From: Chaenocephalus aceratus
Lineage: Eukaryota > Chordata > Actinopteri > Perciformes > Channichthyidae
Assembly (NCBI GenBank): GCA_023974075.1
Contig: CM043797.1
Coordinates: 34,715,639-34,779,638 of the forward strand
Reading direction: 5' to 3'
Length of the DNA: 64,000 bases
Shown here: in pieces, positions 24,045 to 51,979 of the stretch
How positions within the stretch are numbered: the stretch's first letter is position 1
Layout of the letters: each line of letters begins with the position of its first letter
The notes under the pieces: model-generated
The model's database searches: none
Seen by the model: only the letters and a program-made list of their open reading frames with translations
What the model was told of the DNA's origin: nothing
Program-made: the position numbers and the translations under genes

Positions 24045-24500
24045 CAGGGGTTCCCACACTGTTCAGCCCCCGACCACCAAAATAACAGTGCCAGAGACTT
24101 GCGACCCCCTGTCAACGGGGGGAGGGGGGGGGGAATATCTCCGCAATGCAGCGAGTTTAAGTTTCACTTTCGATTCCCAGTGCAACACCTTCGTCAAACA
24201 TGTTGCCACTTCTTTGTACCATTTCCAGGCAATTTGTAATCTGTTCTAGAAAAACGATGTGTTTTTTTGGATTTCAAGAAGCATATAGAACAAACTAAAT
24301 TTCTCCAAGCGAAGTGCGCCGGACTCGGTAGAATTCCAAGTATGCTGGACATTGGAACTACATCGGCGGCACTTGATGACGTAGTATGCTTGAAATAGTG
24401 GCTCTGGAGCAGCTTTACTCGAGATTGAGAAACACCCACTATCTTCTATTATACAGCTCTGCATTGCATGCTTCATTTGCCTAATCCTCCCCCAGGGACT
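24045..24500 (+). mobile_element. hAT-like left end (CAGGGGTTCCCACACTG), other end not found
   Basis: The sequence from CAGGGGTTCCCACACTG resembles a hAT terminus and runs into a GC-rich block with a poly-G tract. No matching right terminus or TSD is visible, so the end at 24500 is a guess. Confidence 0.45.
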
Positions 24501-24509
24501 TATTCCTCG

Positions 24510-24605
24510 ATCTGAATTTAGTTCATGAGAACTAAAGAGTTCTCATGAACTAAGTTCTGATGAACCTTTGTGGGAAAAGTAGTGCAGTGTGAAAGCGCCT
24601 ATTAC
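24510..24605. repeat. Small MITE-like fragment with an inverted repeat
   Basis: AGTTCATGAGAACT and AGTTCTCATGAACT are inverted around 24520-24555. The end CAGTGTGAAAGCGCC resembles the end of the MITE at 62161. Confidence 0.5.
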
Positions 24606-24747
24606 ACCTACTTTCTTTAAGTACAACGATTTTACAGCATTCTACATTGTCAATTATTTAGATTGTGTTTACGTAGTAACATAATATTTCGGAGTAGGGA
24701 TTGCAGCACAGTGACAGCTAATCGTATGACGACTCAACCCCTACACA

Positions 24748-24995
24748 GACGGGTGGCGCAGTGGTCTGTGCGTTTGATCATCAGATCAAGGGGGCGTTGG
24801 GGAACTCCAGTTCGGAACCCGCTCCCGCCCCACTGCGTCAGGCCGTTGTGTCCTTGGGCAAGACACTTCACCCGTCCTGTGGGTATTGTCCACAGTAGAT
24901 GAACATTGTTATGTGATGATCTGTATGTGTATTTGTAAAGCGCTTTGAGAGTCTTTGATAAAGCGCTATAATAAATATAAGGATTATTATTATTA
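24748..24995 (+). mobile_element. tRNA-derived SINE with conserved core and LINE-type tail
   Basis: The tRNA-like head has an A box (TGGCGCAGTGG, 24754-24764) and a B box (GTTCGGAACC, 24810-24819). A core with GTCCTTGGGCAAGACACTTC follows, and the tail is TGTAAAGCGCTTTGAGAG...AAAGCGCTATAATAAATA with ATT repeats. The core resembles that of V-SINE-type elements, but I cannot place the family firmly. It would be transcribed by RNA polymerase III and moved by LINE machinery. Confidence 0.8.
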
Positions 24996-25411
24996 GAATG
25001 AGAGCAAAGGTAAGCTAAATGTTTTGCATAACTCCAATCCGGTTTTCCTGAGGTAAAAATGTATAGATGCAATAAGAGTGCCTCTGACCTGTTAAAGGTC
25101 ACACTAACATTAACATTAACACATTTACATAATGTCAAGGTGCTCTGTACAAAGCTCAGCTAAACCAGTTGAGGTGCATTTACAAATGATGAAACGAAAA
25201 TGTTACTTAGGTTTTCCTTTTGACAATCACAAAAGTAATCTTCCTTTTATTTGTGAAGTGCGATAAAAGTCTCATTAAAACAGGTTCCAGTGTAAATAAT
25301 GATTAGACACTTGATAAAATACTTAACAGTTAATCACTTCATGAGTATCTGTTTATGATTCTTTAATAGTTTAAAAGTTTAGTCAAATCATAGAAGTTCC
25401 CTTATGAGTCA
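24996..25411. other. Unassigned sequence downstream of the CYP4 gene
   Basis: Nothing recognised apart from normal AT-rich DNA. Confidence 0.4.
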
Positions 25412-25417
25412 TTTATT
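25412..25417 (-). terminator. Candidate polyadenylation signal of the CYP4 gene
   Basis: AATAAA on the minus strand, about 34 bases past the CYP4 stop codon. No transcript end is known, so its use is inferred. Confidence 0.5.
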
Positions 25418-25450
25418 TCCCAGGTTTTTTTTCAACAGTTATTTCCATTT

Positions 25451-41641
<16,191 letters not shown>

Positions 41642-41905
41642 GCTTGCGACTTCCTTGATGATGAACAGTGATTCACACAACACAGTTTTGTGTGTGTGAT
41701 GTAACTGTGGCCCATTCCCAAACCGCCCCCTACACCCTACCCCTCCGTTTGCGCGTTCACGCGGAGGGTCCGCCATATTGAGGGCTGTTCCAAAGCAACG
41801 AGTGTGGAGGGGTGGAGGGGAGTGGGCTATCAAGCCCTCAAACAGCGAGTCTGCAGCGGTGCTGACTTGAGACCGGTCTCTCCCTGACCGGAGTCACGCT
41901 GTGTG
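41642..41905 (-). promoter_or_regulatory. CYP4 5' flank, partly repeat-derived
   Basis: About 60 bases upstream of the CYP4 start codon the sequence becomes a GC-rich repeat. GGCCCATTCCCAAACCGCCC (41712-41731) through CTACCCCTCCG is inverted at 44359-44402. No clear TATA box is seen. The transcription start is unknown, so this may be 5' leader, promoter or both. Confidence 0.5.
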
Positions 41906-42033
41906 TGTCCGTCAGGAAACACGCTGTTTACAAGTAGTTCCAGCAAACATTCACTGATAAACTGCGATGTTAACAACCTCATGATAACCTCATATGTTTT
42001 TAACTTAGGATCATACTTGTGTTTAGTCTAGAA

Positions 42034-44023
42034 CAGGGGTCTTCAACTAAAATTCAACGAGGTCCAGTTAGAGAAAATCTCCCCATGCAAAGGTCCGGAA
42101 CATGAAAATGTCTAACTTGCTTCATGAATTAGTGTGATATATATTGAAGTAGCTGTAGCTTTATCAACGTCTGCATGTAATCAACAACTGACTGCCAATC
42201 AAATAAAGAAAGTACAAAAACAACAATAGGTATTGTAAATTAACATTACTTAAAACTGTGGATATGTGTAATGTTCCTCTCGGGCTGCATTTACAAATAA
42301 AATAGAGAAAATAAATAAAATAGCTTTTGAAAATATGTGCATCTTAAAAGTGCTTAATTTTAGATAAATAAAATAAAGTGTAGCAGCAGCTTGAGAGTCC
42401 CTTTTTCTTTGTTAACCGTTTCACATCATGATTTAACAGTTTCAGACGATTATAGAACAATATCAGTCTTTACACATCATAACAGTTTTTCTTTCTTTCC
42501 CTCTTATATTGCAGTCCCTCACTCACTTTTTTTTAAATTCAGTGTAAGAATTGAGCTCGAGCTTGTCCTGCCAGGAGTTTGTAAATCTGGGCTGAAATGG
42601 AGTCAGGGCCATTCTCATACACATGCAGGTGCTCAGTGGTTACAGTGATGCAAACACAGGTATGGTGAAAAAAGAGAGAACTATTCGAAGCAGAAAAAAA
42701 ACAGCGTAATATACCATCTGACAAAGGCCTGTGCTATAATGCTTCAATTAACTGGCTATTCTTTATGATATACTGAGATCAATAGGAGACAGAGATGTTA
42801 TAAATCAAGGGTTTTTATTATTATTTACAGCAGGGGTGGGGAACCTTTTTCCTTTCAATTTTTACAACATCCTCCGAGGGTCGTACAAATTATTGAACTC
42901 AACCTCTGCTTAAAAAAACTAAAATCACAGCCCATTCATTTGGCCTTTCTTTCATGCTGTGCAAAGAAAAAGCAACCTCTTAATCCAGATATCTCACCAT
43001 GACTCACGTATGCATGCATGTGCACGGTGTGACATGACCACCAAAACAGAAAGATATGGACACAAGATGTGTGCAAATGTATTTAGTATCCTATCCATGT
43101 GAACATGATTTAAGTGGGGGGGGGACCTAACATCCTCTAGGGGGGTCCGGGGGCATGCTTTTTTTTTTTTAAATATTGAAGTTAAAAGCATCAATCTGGT
43201 ACACTTTGAGAGCAACATTAAGAGATCTATGGATACATCTCTCAACACCCATATGAAACAGAACTGTAAGCATATTTTTCTTTTTGGATATTTTACAAAT
43301 CACTCCCATTTTAAACTCTATTATTGTTATTTTTAACAAGTTTTTTGTTACTGTCATATAGTATTTTATACCTGTTTTTCATTTAGTCTCATTCATAACT
43401 ATATTGATCATATCAAGGTGTGCCTTAACCTCACTGAGCTGAGGTTATTTGAGCCTCTCAGGAGAGAGCTCTCTTCCACCTGGTTGTAGAAAAGCGCTTT
43501 AAATTCGTTAGCATAGCTAGCTAACCAGATGCTAATAACAACAGATCGCCACTGTGCTTACAACTAAAGACACAGCCACGCAAACACTGCGGCATGTGTA
43601 CGGCTCCTTATGGGTATTGCAATATTTTAAGGGCTGGAGCGGCGTTCCGGTGCTCTCTGTCAGCACTCCTTTCAGACGAGACATATACCACGTGAAGACA
43701 CGTTACGCTCGTGTTGTGTTCAAGGAACCTGTCCTTGGCCAGGAAAAACAGGTACTCGCTTGTTTAATTATGTTTAAGGTCTAGATTTCTTCTTCTTTTT
43801 TGAAGTGAGAAGTTGTCCGTCAGTCAGACTGACGGACGGACTCCCCCCACCCCCAAAACGAAAACTCTTCGGTTCTCCACGAATTACACAAGTCACCCAA
43901 ATCAGCGTTAAAAAAGCGGGAGGAGCCGAAAAATCCCCTATTAATGTATTGATTATAGCTCCGGGTCCGTATAGGTCGTCTGGGTCCGGATCCGGACCGC
44001 GGTCCGCCTGTTGCCGACCCCTG
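42034..44023. mobile_element. 2-kb hAT transposon, TSD GTCTAGAA
   Basis: CAGGGGTCTTCAAC and GTTGCCGACCCCTG are its inverted ends, flanked by GTCTAGAA (42026-42033 and 44024-44031). Nested within are a second hAT-like terminus at 42832 (CAGGGGTGGGGAACC) and a copy of the shared hAT block (43110-43560). No transposase frame is visible. Confidence 0.92.
43110..43560 (-). repeat. Copy of the shared hAT block, nested
   Basis: It holds CTCTAGGGGGGTCCGGGGGC, CAATCTGGTACACTTTGAGA, CATACCTGTTTTTCAT-like and CTAGCTAACCAGATGCTAAT segments in the same order as 33300-33800. Confidence 0.8.
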
Positions 44024-44031
44024 GTCTAGAA

Positions 44032-44358
44032 AAAGGTGAATGTGTGCATTTTATTATAAGGTTGTGTATATTTACAGACCGTTGCAAAAACTAAGAAGCT
44101 TATAAACATCAGGTTTAAAACTAAAAGAGCTTTGAAACACAATGAAAGATGTTTGGAGTTTTATTTGAGTTATTCATTTAAACTTTTTGTCTAAGAGATG
44201 CTGATTTGAAACCGTTGTTACATACAGTTACGGCATTTCCTGTTTCTGCCGGAAAGAGGGGAGGCCGTCCCAAAGCTTGCTGCTGTATTTACTCCCTCCA
44301 TCTGACAGGAGGGAGCCTCGTTGAGCTGCGAGTGTGGCTACAGACGGAGTTCACTCCA
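44032..44358. other. Unassigned sequence
   Basis: Nothing recognised on either strand; open frames here have no known motif. Confidence 0.4.
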
Positions 44359-44402
44359 TCACGGAGGGGTAGGGTCGAGGGAGTGGTTTGGGATTGGGCC
44401 TG
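44359..44402 (+). repeat. GC-rich repeat end shared with the CYP4 5' flank
   Basis: CGGAGGGGTAGGG...GGTTTGGGATTGGGCC is the inverted match of 41704-41750. Confidence 0.65.
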
Positions 44403-45228
44403 TGACTACCCGATGCGTCACCCTGCCCGATCGGTTCTGCGCATGTGCGAGAGGGTCCGCCATGTTGGACAACTCCGGACGGCAACACCAGATGGACACT
44501 TGACACAGTGGCTTTTAGCAAAGCTCAAAAAGAAAAACCGAGAGAGATGAGTTATTGTTATTACAACGTGACTTCACTATTATTTAACAACTCTTTTTAT
44601 TGGGTTCTTTTATTTGGGGTTAAGTACATTGTCAGAATAAGTGAGAAATAGATTTAACTTCTGTTAGACAGCTATCATACTGAATAAATATTTACTGTGA
44701 ATGTATGCAAAAATGTATGGCATATGGCTGTCTAACAGAAGTTAAATTCATTCCTCACTTATTCTGACAATGTACTTAACCCTAAATAAAAGAACCCAAT
44801 AAAAAGAGTTGTTAAATAATAGTGAAGTCACGTTGTAATAACAATAACTCATCTCTCTCGGTTTTTCTTTTTGAGCTTTGCTAAAAGCCACTAGAGGCTT
44901 CTCAATACTCACATTTCCCCTCCTCGACTCCTCGACTCCTCGGTCCTCCGGTAGTGACCCGGAAATGAATTTCAGCGCGCCATTTTGAAGGACGTCTCAT
45001 TTCTCTAAATGCACACCGAGGACCGAGGATCGAGCGTCGAGGAGGCTCTCTGGAGGAGCTATAACCGAGGATACACTGATGGTTCCTCCACGGCTCCTCC
45101 GCGGATGCATTTCCGGGAACGGTGGAGGCGTGACGCACGGCCGGACTTATCTCAGCCAATGACAGCTCTGCATGCAACCCCTGGATATTATTTTAGAACC
45201 TGCTCTCATCGCAACGCGATGTTTACAG

Positions 45229-46176
45229 TAGTGATGGCGAGATGAAGCCTTATGAAGCTTGAAGCTTTCCAGCCTATTGGTTCGCAAAAGGCTTCATCTC
45301 ATGAGGCTTCATTATGGGCTTCATCTGAACACAAACCCCCCTGCTGGTCAAAGTGTGTAAAACAGGCAGATTGGACATCTCAACAGTGTGCTGTATATCA
45401 TATCGAGTCCCCAATGAGTAAAGCCTTAGAATAACTCTAAACAACGAACATAACATCATATTTTCATGTTAACAATATTGTATTTATTCCAGTTTAATGA
45501 TTGTGATTGAAAATCCTAAGGAGGCTGGTAAACATTGCAAAGAGGGATTTGAATTCCTTAATAATATTCATAAACTTAATGTTGTAGCCTGAGAAAGGCT
45601 AAACCATATCAAAGAATACATTTATTAACTACATTATCTCATTTAGCTGTAGCTTTTATAAACAACAACAAAGACGTATTGTTCAGTCGTTGAACCAGCG
45701 ACCCTGGTAGTCAACTGCTTTCCAGCTGAGCCACAGCACACACGCTGAATTTCCTTGAAAACACTGTAAGATATGTATTCCTGTATTTATTGATGTTTTT
45801 ATTCCTACATTTATTTATGCTTGTATCTATTTATTATGACATGTTCCGACCTATATAAGTGAGGGTCTGAGCTCTCTTGATTCCATCGTGTCCCCAGGCC
45901 CGCCGGGTACAGGAGGAGTAATATGGTTCTTGTTATACATCCATGGGTATTATGAGCGTTGTGGTTCAACCATAGACTGTATGGGTTCAACGGTTCAACC
46001 GATCTGAAGCGCTTCCTGAAGCAGTCACGTGGTATCGACAGGCAGCGAGGCTTCGTTTGTCATCGATGACGTCACTGGCCCAAAACTGATACAAGCCTCG
46101 ATACATGCTTCACAAAAAGCTTCGGGGATTACTCGACACACGCTCCGAAGCCTCGGCGCAATACGTAACATCACTA
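45229..46176. mobile_element. Small hAT element, TSD GTTTACAG
   Basis: TAGTGATGGCGAG and TACGTAACATCACTA form the ends (8 bp inverted). GTTTACAG flanks both sides (45221-45228 and 46177-46184). It contains a tRNA-like relic at 45690-45750 but no transposase. Confidence 0.92.
45690..45750 (-). repeat. tRNA-like relic (SINE head)
   Basis: On the minus strand TGTGGCTCAGCTGG resembles an A box and TCGCTGGTTCAACG a B box. The acceptor ends do not pair, so this is not a working tRNA gene. Confidence 0.5.
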
Positions 46177-46184
46177 GTTTACAG

Positions 46185-46932
46185 AGAGAACAGCTGTGAG
46201 GTGCAGAAAGCAGAGCACTGTGTATAATATATATCACTCAGTATAACAGGCCTACTCTCTTTATTTGCTTAGTTTAGTAGATATCTACAAACAAAGAGTC
46301 GATATTTTTCTAAAACCATTTAGTGCTTCACATAATAAAATACACAACGGCTGTAGCCTGATTATGCTTTAGGAGCTGTATGTGTGTGTGTGGTACAGTG
46401 TGTAGGTGTGTGTTGTACAGTGCGTAGATGCGGCGGACAGACGGGTCTCAGTTGGTTTGATGTCCTTACTTTTAATACTTGCAAATACAACTTTTGGCCC
46501 GTAATTTCAATTCCCCATTTCAGCGACTAGAGGGGGGGGGGGGGGGGGGGATATATCCAGTCTCTGATTGTGTTACGTTATTATCAGAGTGCTCTCATAC
46601 TTTAAATTGCATATATTTATATAAATATATTTGTGTCTGTGTGTCCGCATCTGTAGCCTGGTATTGTCTCATTATACCGCACTCTCAATGAATTCAAAGT
46701 AAATATGTGGGGGAACAATGTTCAGCTGATCCAGCAGAGATTATAAAATATGACAAAACACTCGACAGCTGATGCAGCTGTTGCCACGTAATAATGAACG
46801 GACGTCGCTTTAATATGACAGCTCAGAGGAGAGGAGTTCTCATTTCTTTAAACGTCTGCTGCTTCCCCTCCTCTCTCCTCGGTTCCCCTCCTCGGTCCTC
46901 CGCTCGCATCTCCTGTGGGCGGGTCTAAGTAT
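46185..46932. other. Interior of the TIR element
   Basis: It includes a short TGTG repeat near 46380-46410 and a poly-G run at 46528-46550. No coding frame is supported. Confidence 0.5.
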
Positions 46933-47211
46933 CGAGGAGGGGAAATGTGAGTATTGAGAAGCCTCTACTGTGTCAAGTGTCCATCTTGAGTTGCCGTCCG
47001 GACTTCCGGGGAGGTGCGTTTCAAGATGGCTGAGTGAGAAGCAGCAACGTTGCAGGCTCGTAAAAAAAGTTTAGATTTGAGTCCTTGACTGCAAAACTGA
47101 CAGGCAATAGCTTATTCATGATACACTTTAAGTTATTATAGAAGCTTAAATAATCACAATTTACTTTAACTCTTCAGTTACCAACACTTTTGACATAAAG
47201 TGCCTGCTAGC

Positions 47212-48024
47212 ATGACCGACCACGATTACAACTTAAAAGTTCTCCATGAGGCGTGTGACGACTCGGATATTGAGGACATGGAAGCGGACAACTCTAAGGG
47301 ACACAAAATAAATTGGGACCACACACCAACTAAAGGACCGAATCCAAAGAAATCAAAGGTTCGTGGCGAAACACAAATGGCAGAGGATAGCAGCAGCACC
47401 ATTCTCCAGGCAATACAAGTCTTATCCGGAAAAATGGATGAACAGACAGAGCTGTTAAAAAAGTTTGAAAAACGCATTGAAGCAAACACTGAAGCAGCTA
47501 AAGAAAATAAGAAAGACATTTCTGCTCTTCAGAAAAAGTTTGATGATCTTCTGAAAGATAACACTTTACTACGTAAGTCTGGCGAGGAGCAAGCCCGCTA
47601 CAAACAGAGGTGGAATCTGAGGATGAATGGTCTGCCTGAAAAAGAAGGAGAAAACACAAGAGAAGCTGTGATCGGGATACTCACAAGAGTTGTTCCGCTG
47701 TCTGTGGAAAAGCTGCGTGACTCAGTAGACACTGTCCATCGGCTGGGTATGAAGGGTAATGCAGCTACTTCCAACAACACACCGAGGTCAATCATCATTC
47801 AGTTCGGGATGAGGACTGTTCGTGACGAGATCTGGAAAAAGTCCAAAGATGCGAGAGTCTGCAGCGAGATGCACATTCGTTTCAAAGAGGATTTCTCCAA
47901 GGAGGACCGGGAGGCTCGCTCCAAGCTTTGGCCACTGGTTCAAGAAGCCAGGAGAAAGGGGAAGAGAGCTTTTCTGAAGGAAGGCTTCGCGCTGATTGAC
48001 AACAAAAGAGTGGACCCGGAATAA
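47212..48024 (+). CDS. L1-type ORF1 protein (RNA-binding chaperone)
   Basis: The ATG at 47212 (MTDHDYNLKV) gives 270 residues to a TAA stop. The N-terminus is acidic. A coiled coil with heptads covers about 65-125 (ILQAIQVLSGKMDEQTELLK onward). An RRM-like domain follows (RWNLRMNGLPEKEGENTREA), then a basic C-terminal domain ending KEGFALIDNKRVDPE. This is the L1 ORF1p layout: it trimerises and coats element RNA. A small in-frame upstream GTG is not taken as the start. The frame is unbroken, while ORF2 downstream is broken. Confidence 0.88.
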   Translation: MTDHDYNLKVLHEACDDSDIEDMEADNSKGHKINWDHTPTKGPNPKKSKVRGETQMAEDSSSTILQAIQVLSGKMDEQTELLKKFEKRIEANTEAAKENKKDISALQKKFDDLLKDNTLLRKSGEEQARYKQRWNLRMNGLPEKEGENTREAVIGILTRVVPLSVEKLRDSVDTVHRLGMKGNAATSNNTPRSIIIQFGMRTVRDEIWKKSKDARVCSEMHIRFKEDFSKEDREARSKLWPLVQEARRKGKRAFLKEGFALIDNKRVDPE

Positions 48025-48273
48025 CGTGAAAAACACCGCAGTAATTAACTGGAGGGACAGGGAGCAGGTTTTCGGTCCTCAGTAGGTATGCTGAAGTTTT
48101 CAGTTTGAGTGTTTATTTTAATTTTTTTAGGATTGGACATGTCTCAGGTTATATTCAAAATGTTGTGAGCTATTGCACTAAATATGTTTGTTAAGGGCTA
48201 CGTTACTCACTCCTGCGCATCGATATAGCATTCCTTTGCGCATTTTCTTAAGGTTTCTATCTTTGCTCTTTCA

Positions 48274-51200
48274 ATGTTATCGTTCATATCCTTAAATGCT
48301 AGGGGGCTAAAAAACAATGTGAAACGTAAGGCAATATTTCTTTTTTGTAAGGAACAAAAGGCAAATTGTGTTTTTCTGCAAGAAACTCATTCTGCAGAGG
48401 CAGATACAAAGTTCTGGAAAGTACAATGGGGAGACAACATTTTTTTCAGCCATGGAACATCACATTCGGCTGGAGTGATGATTTTATTTAACAGGTTACC
48501 TGGAAATATAATTGACCACAGGAGTGATACAAACGGTCATTGGCTAATGGTTGTGACTGATGTTAATGGGACTAATTACATACTGGTGTGTGTTTATGGA
48601 TATAACAGAAAGATTAAAAACAATAATTTTCTTTCAATCTTGTGCCAAAAATTAGAGGAATGGAAATGACTTTATATGACTGATAAGATTATAATCGGAG
48701 GGGATTTTAATGTAGTTCCTGATGAGTGGTTAGATCGTCTTCCTTTAAGGGGACATTGTCATAATTTTAATGATTCTATTATTCACTTGGCCTCTAAACT
48801 TAATTGAACTGATGTTTGGAGAATAAATAATCCTTCAAAGTCACAATATACCTGGTTTAACTCTTCTAACAATGGTCAGTGTTCTAGGCTCGATTATTGG
48901 TTAATCTCTACTAGTTTAACTAATAATGTCTCAAAGTGTGACATTTCAGCATCACCTCTGACTGATCACTGTGTCATCTCTTTGTCCTTTTTACAATGCA
49001 ACTTCAGTCCCAATCTTAAACCTATATGGAAATTCAATAATAGTCTTTTGGAGAATGCAGATTTTTGTAAAAAGATCAAACAACTGATAAAAGAAACTCT
49101 GGCTTTGGATATGTCATCTCTCAGTAAATGGGAATGGTTTAAATTTAGTGTGAGACAGATTGCGATAAATTCCAGTAAATACTCCTCTAGATTAAAGAAA
49201 CAAAAACAACAAGAGATGACAAGTGAAATTAATAATTTATGCCTTAAAGCTGAGTTATCATTGGATGAGCAAATTAAACTGAACAATTTACAAACTCAAT
49301 TAGACAATATGTATTTGGAAAAAGCTAAGGGCGCTTTTATTCGTTCGAGAGCCCGATGGATTGAGCAAGGAGAGAAAAACACTTCTTATTTCTTCAATCT
49401 TGAAAAGCAAAGACAAGTGAAAAAGAAAATCACAAAACTGAGTGTTAATGATGTCACTATTGAAAATCAAGACCAGATAAACGAAGAAATTAGACTTTTT
49501 TTATAGCAATTTATATAACTCAAAGTTTTCTAAAGAAAACTGTGATAACTTTTTTAGTAAAATTACAGAATTCAAAAAGACAATAGATGATCCTTTTAAA
49601 CAGTATATGGACGATCTACTAAAAATTGACGAATTAGATAGTGCATTACTGCAAATGTCTGGTGGCAAATCACCAGGGCTGGACGGTATAACCATAGAGT
49701 TCTACAAATATTTTTGGTCAGATGTGCGAAAAATGCTTTATAAGGCTTTCACAGATTGCATTTCAGCAGGAAACCTTTCGCCAACCATGAAACATGGCCT
49801 TATTACCTTAATTCCAAAACCAAATAAAAATAATCTTTTGTTGGATAATTGGAGACCTATTACCCTACTATGTAATGATTACAAACTGTTAGCACATGTT
49901 TATGCTAACAGGTTAAACTCAGGTCTGAATCAACTAGTAGATGAATGTCAATCAGCCTTTATTAAGGGCAGAAGTATTCATAACCATACCAGACTGATAC
50001 TGGATATGCTCGATTACCAGGAGTTTATTGATACTGAAGGTCTCGTATTATTTCTGGATTTTTATAAGGCTTTTGATACTGTTGAACATTCCTTTTTAAT
50101 GGAAACTCTAACATTTCTGGGTTTTGGTGAACATTTCTGCAACATAATTAGGATGCTCTATTCGGACATAGATAGTTCTGTATCTTTGAACCCTGGAATG
50201 AGCCCTAGGTTTAAGGTTTTACGTGGTATTCGACAGGGTTGCCCTATTTCCCCAAAATTATTTATTCTGACCACCCAAGTTTTAACGACGCTTATTATAA
50301 AGAATCACAAAATATTAGGCATTACCCTCTTTGACAAAGAATTTAAAATTAGTCAATTCGCGGATGACACATCCATTTTCCTAAAGAATAAATCCACGGT
50401 AAAGGAAACTCTTAACACCATTTCAATGTTTTCAAAAGCATCAGGGTTATCTCTTAATCTTTCAAAATGTGAATTACTCCCTATCCATTCATGTGATGAT
50501 TCCGTTATTGACTCTATTAGAGTGGTACCTGAAGTGAAATATTTAGGAATAACATTATCTAAAAATTATATCAGGAGAGAAGATCTTAATATTTGTAACC
50601 GTATCACAGATATGAAGAAATCTCTCAGTCGTTGGTTAACTAGAGATCTTACTATTTTTGGCAGAGTTCTTCTTACTAAAGCAGAAGGTATATCTAGACT
50701 GATTTATCCATGCCACTCATGTTTTGTCTCTTCGGCCAATATTAAAAAAACCAACTCAATTATTTTCCAATTCTTGTGGAGAAATAAAACTCACTACATT
50801 AAAAAGTCACAGCTTGTTAAAGAATATGATAAAGGCGGAATTAAAGCTTTAGACTTTGAATCAATGATTGGAACAATTAAAATAAAATGGTTGAAAGCTT
50901 TTTTGTCCCAGCCAGAATCCATGTGGTTCCATATTCCAAAGGCCATATTTAAACGTCTAGGAGGGTTTGATTTTCTTTTAAAATGTGATTTTGAGGTTAA
51001 TAAGATTCCGACCAAATTGTCAAATTTTCATAAGCAGATACTTCATTATTGGAAAATGATATTTACCCACAATTTTTCTCCTCATGGATCTACTTTATGG
51101 AACAATAGAGTGATTATTATAAACAGAAAATCCTTGTTTAGGAGTGATTGGTATGAGAGGGGTATTTTGTTTGTTAGTGATTTACTAGATTGCAATGGTA

Positions 51201-51979
51201 AACTGCTAGATGTTTTGGCTTTTTCAACGAAATACAATATAACATGTACTGCTAAAGATTATAACAAAATCTGTAAAGCAATTCCTCTACCACTTATTGA
51301 AATGATTCATAATACTTTACTGTACTCAAATGTTGTATCAGTTTTACCTAATTTGGAATTTATTGGCGATACTCTTAAGAATAACAAATCTATTAATGCT
51401 TCTTTGAAATCCCACTTTTTTCACAATTTGAACAGAGGCTTATTTCCACAAGGGACCGATTTAGACACTTTATCTGTAATGGAAAAAGCCCTCACTTATT
51501 TTATAAAATGGCCTATTTCTCCTAAAGCAAAAGAAACTCATTTTAAAATTGTTCATAAAATCTACCCGGTTTCTACTTTTTTAAATTCAAGATTTAAATT
51601 TGAAGTGGAACCATGTTCCTTTTGTAATCTATCTGATGAATCGTTGGAACATTTATTTTTCTCATGCCCTTTTTCCAAATTGTTTTGGTCGAATGTGAGA
51701 GATTGGTTGTTACTTAAATTAACAAACATTCCGGCCTTCAAAATATATCACATTTTATATTATATGGATAATTTGGATTCTCCCATATCTGATTTGGTAA
51801 ATATAATTATTATTTTGGGTAAATATCATTTACATTGTAGTAAATGGAGAGGAGGCAAGCCCTCCTTTCACTGTTTCATAAATGAGTTCAAGTACTTTTT
51901 TCTGTCCCTTAGGAAAATACAATCTTGTAACATGTCTATAAAGATTTGCAATGACATTTCCAAATGGTTATTATTTTAA
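48274..51979 (+). pseudogene. L1/Tx1-type ORF2: endonuclease and reverse transcriptase, three lesions
   Basis: From ATG 48274, the endonuclease starts SFISLNARGLKNN, with LQETHS, IIIGGDFNVV and LTDHCVISLSF. The reverse transcriptase follows from about 49640 (GGKSPGLDGITIEFYKYFW, NWRPITLL, LFLDFYKAFDTVEHSF, RGIRQGCPISPKLF and the active site QFADDTSIF). A C-terminal zinc-knuckle-like CSFC...HLFFSC motif lies near 51610-51670. Lesions are TGA at 48667-48669, TGA at 48805-48807 and a one-base shift in a T run at 49496-49502. The 790-codon RT frame after the shift is intact. The normal protein nicks DNA and reverse transcribes element RNA. Confidence 0.9.

Larger units (their letters stand above)
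44896..46967. mobile_element. 2.07-kb TIR element with perfect inverted ends of about 35 bp
   Basis: AGAGGCTTCTCAATACTCAC...CTCGA at the left is exactly inverted at the right end (46933-46967). It splits the palindromic element, and ACT appears on both sides, suggesting a 3-bp TSD. No transposase is seen. It contains a nested hAT at 45229-46176 and GC-rich CCTCCTCGG motifs near both ends. Superfamily not assigned. Confidence 0.8.

Noticed and set aside
24748..24830. True tRNA gene
   Set aside because: A and B boxes are present, but there is no acceptor-stem pairing, and a SINE core and LINE tail follow.
41642..41833. N-terminal extension of the CYP4 frame upstream of the chosen Met
   Set aside because: The frame is open, but the added residues fall in repeat-derived GC-rich DNA and have no P450 feature. 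The chosen Met has good context and gives the normal length.
43805..44029. 74-codon frame at the hAT right end
   Set aside because: Falls in the GC-rich terminus of a non-autonomous element, with no recognisable motif.
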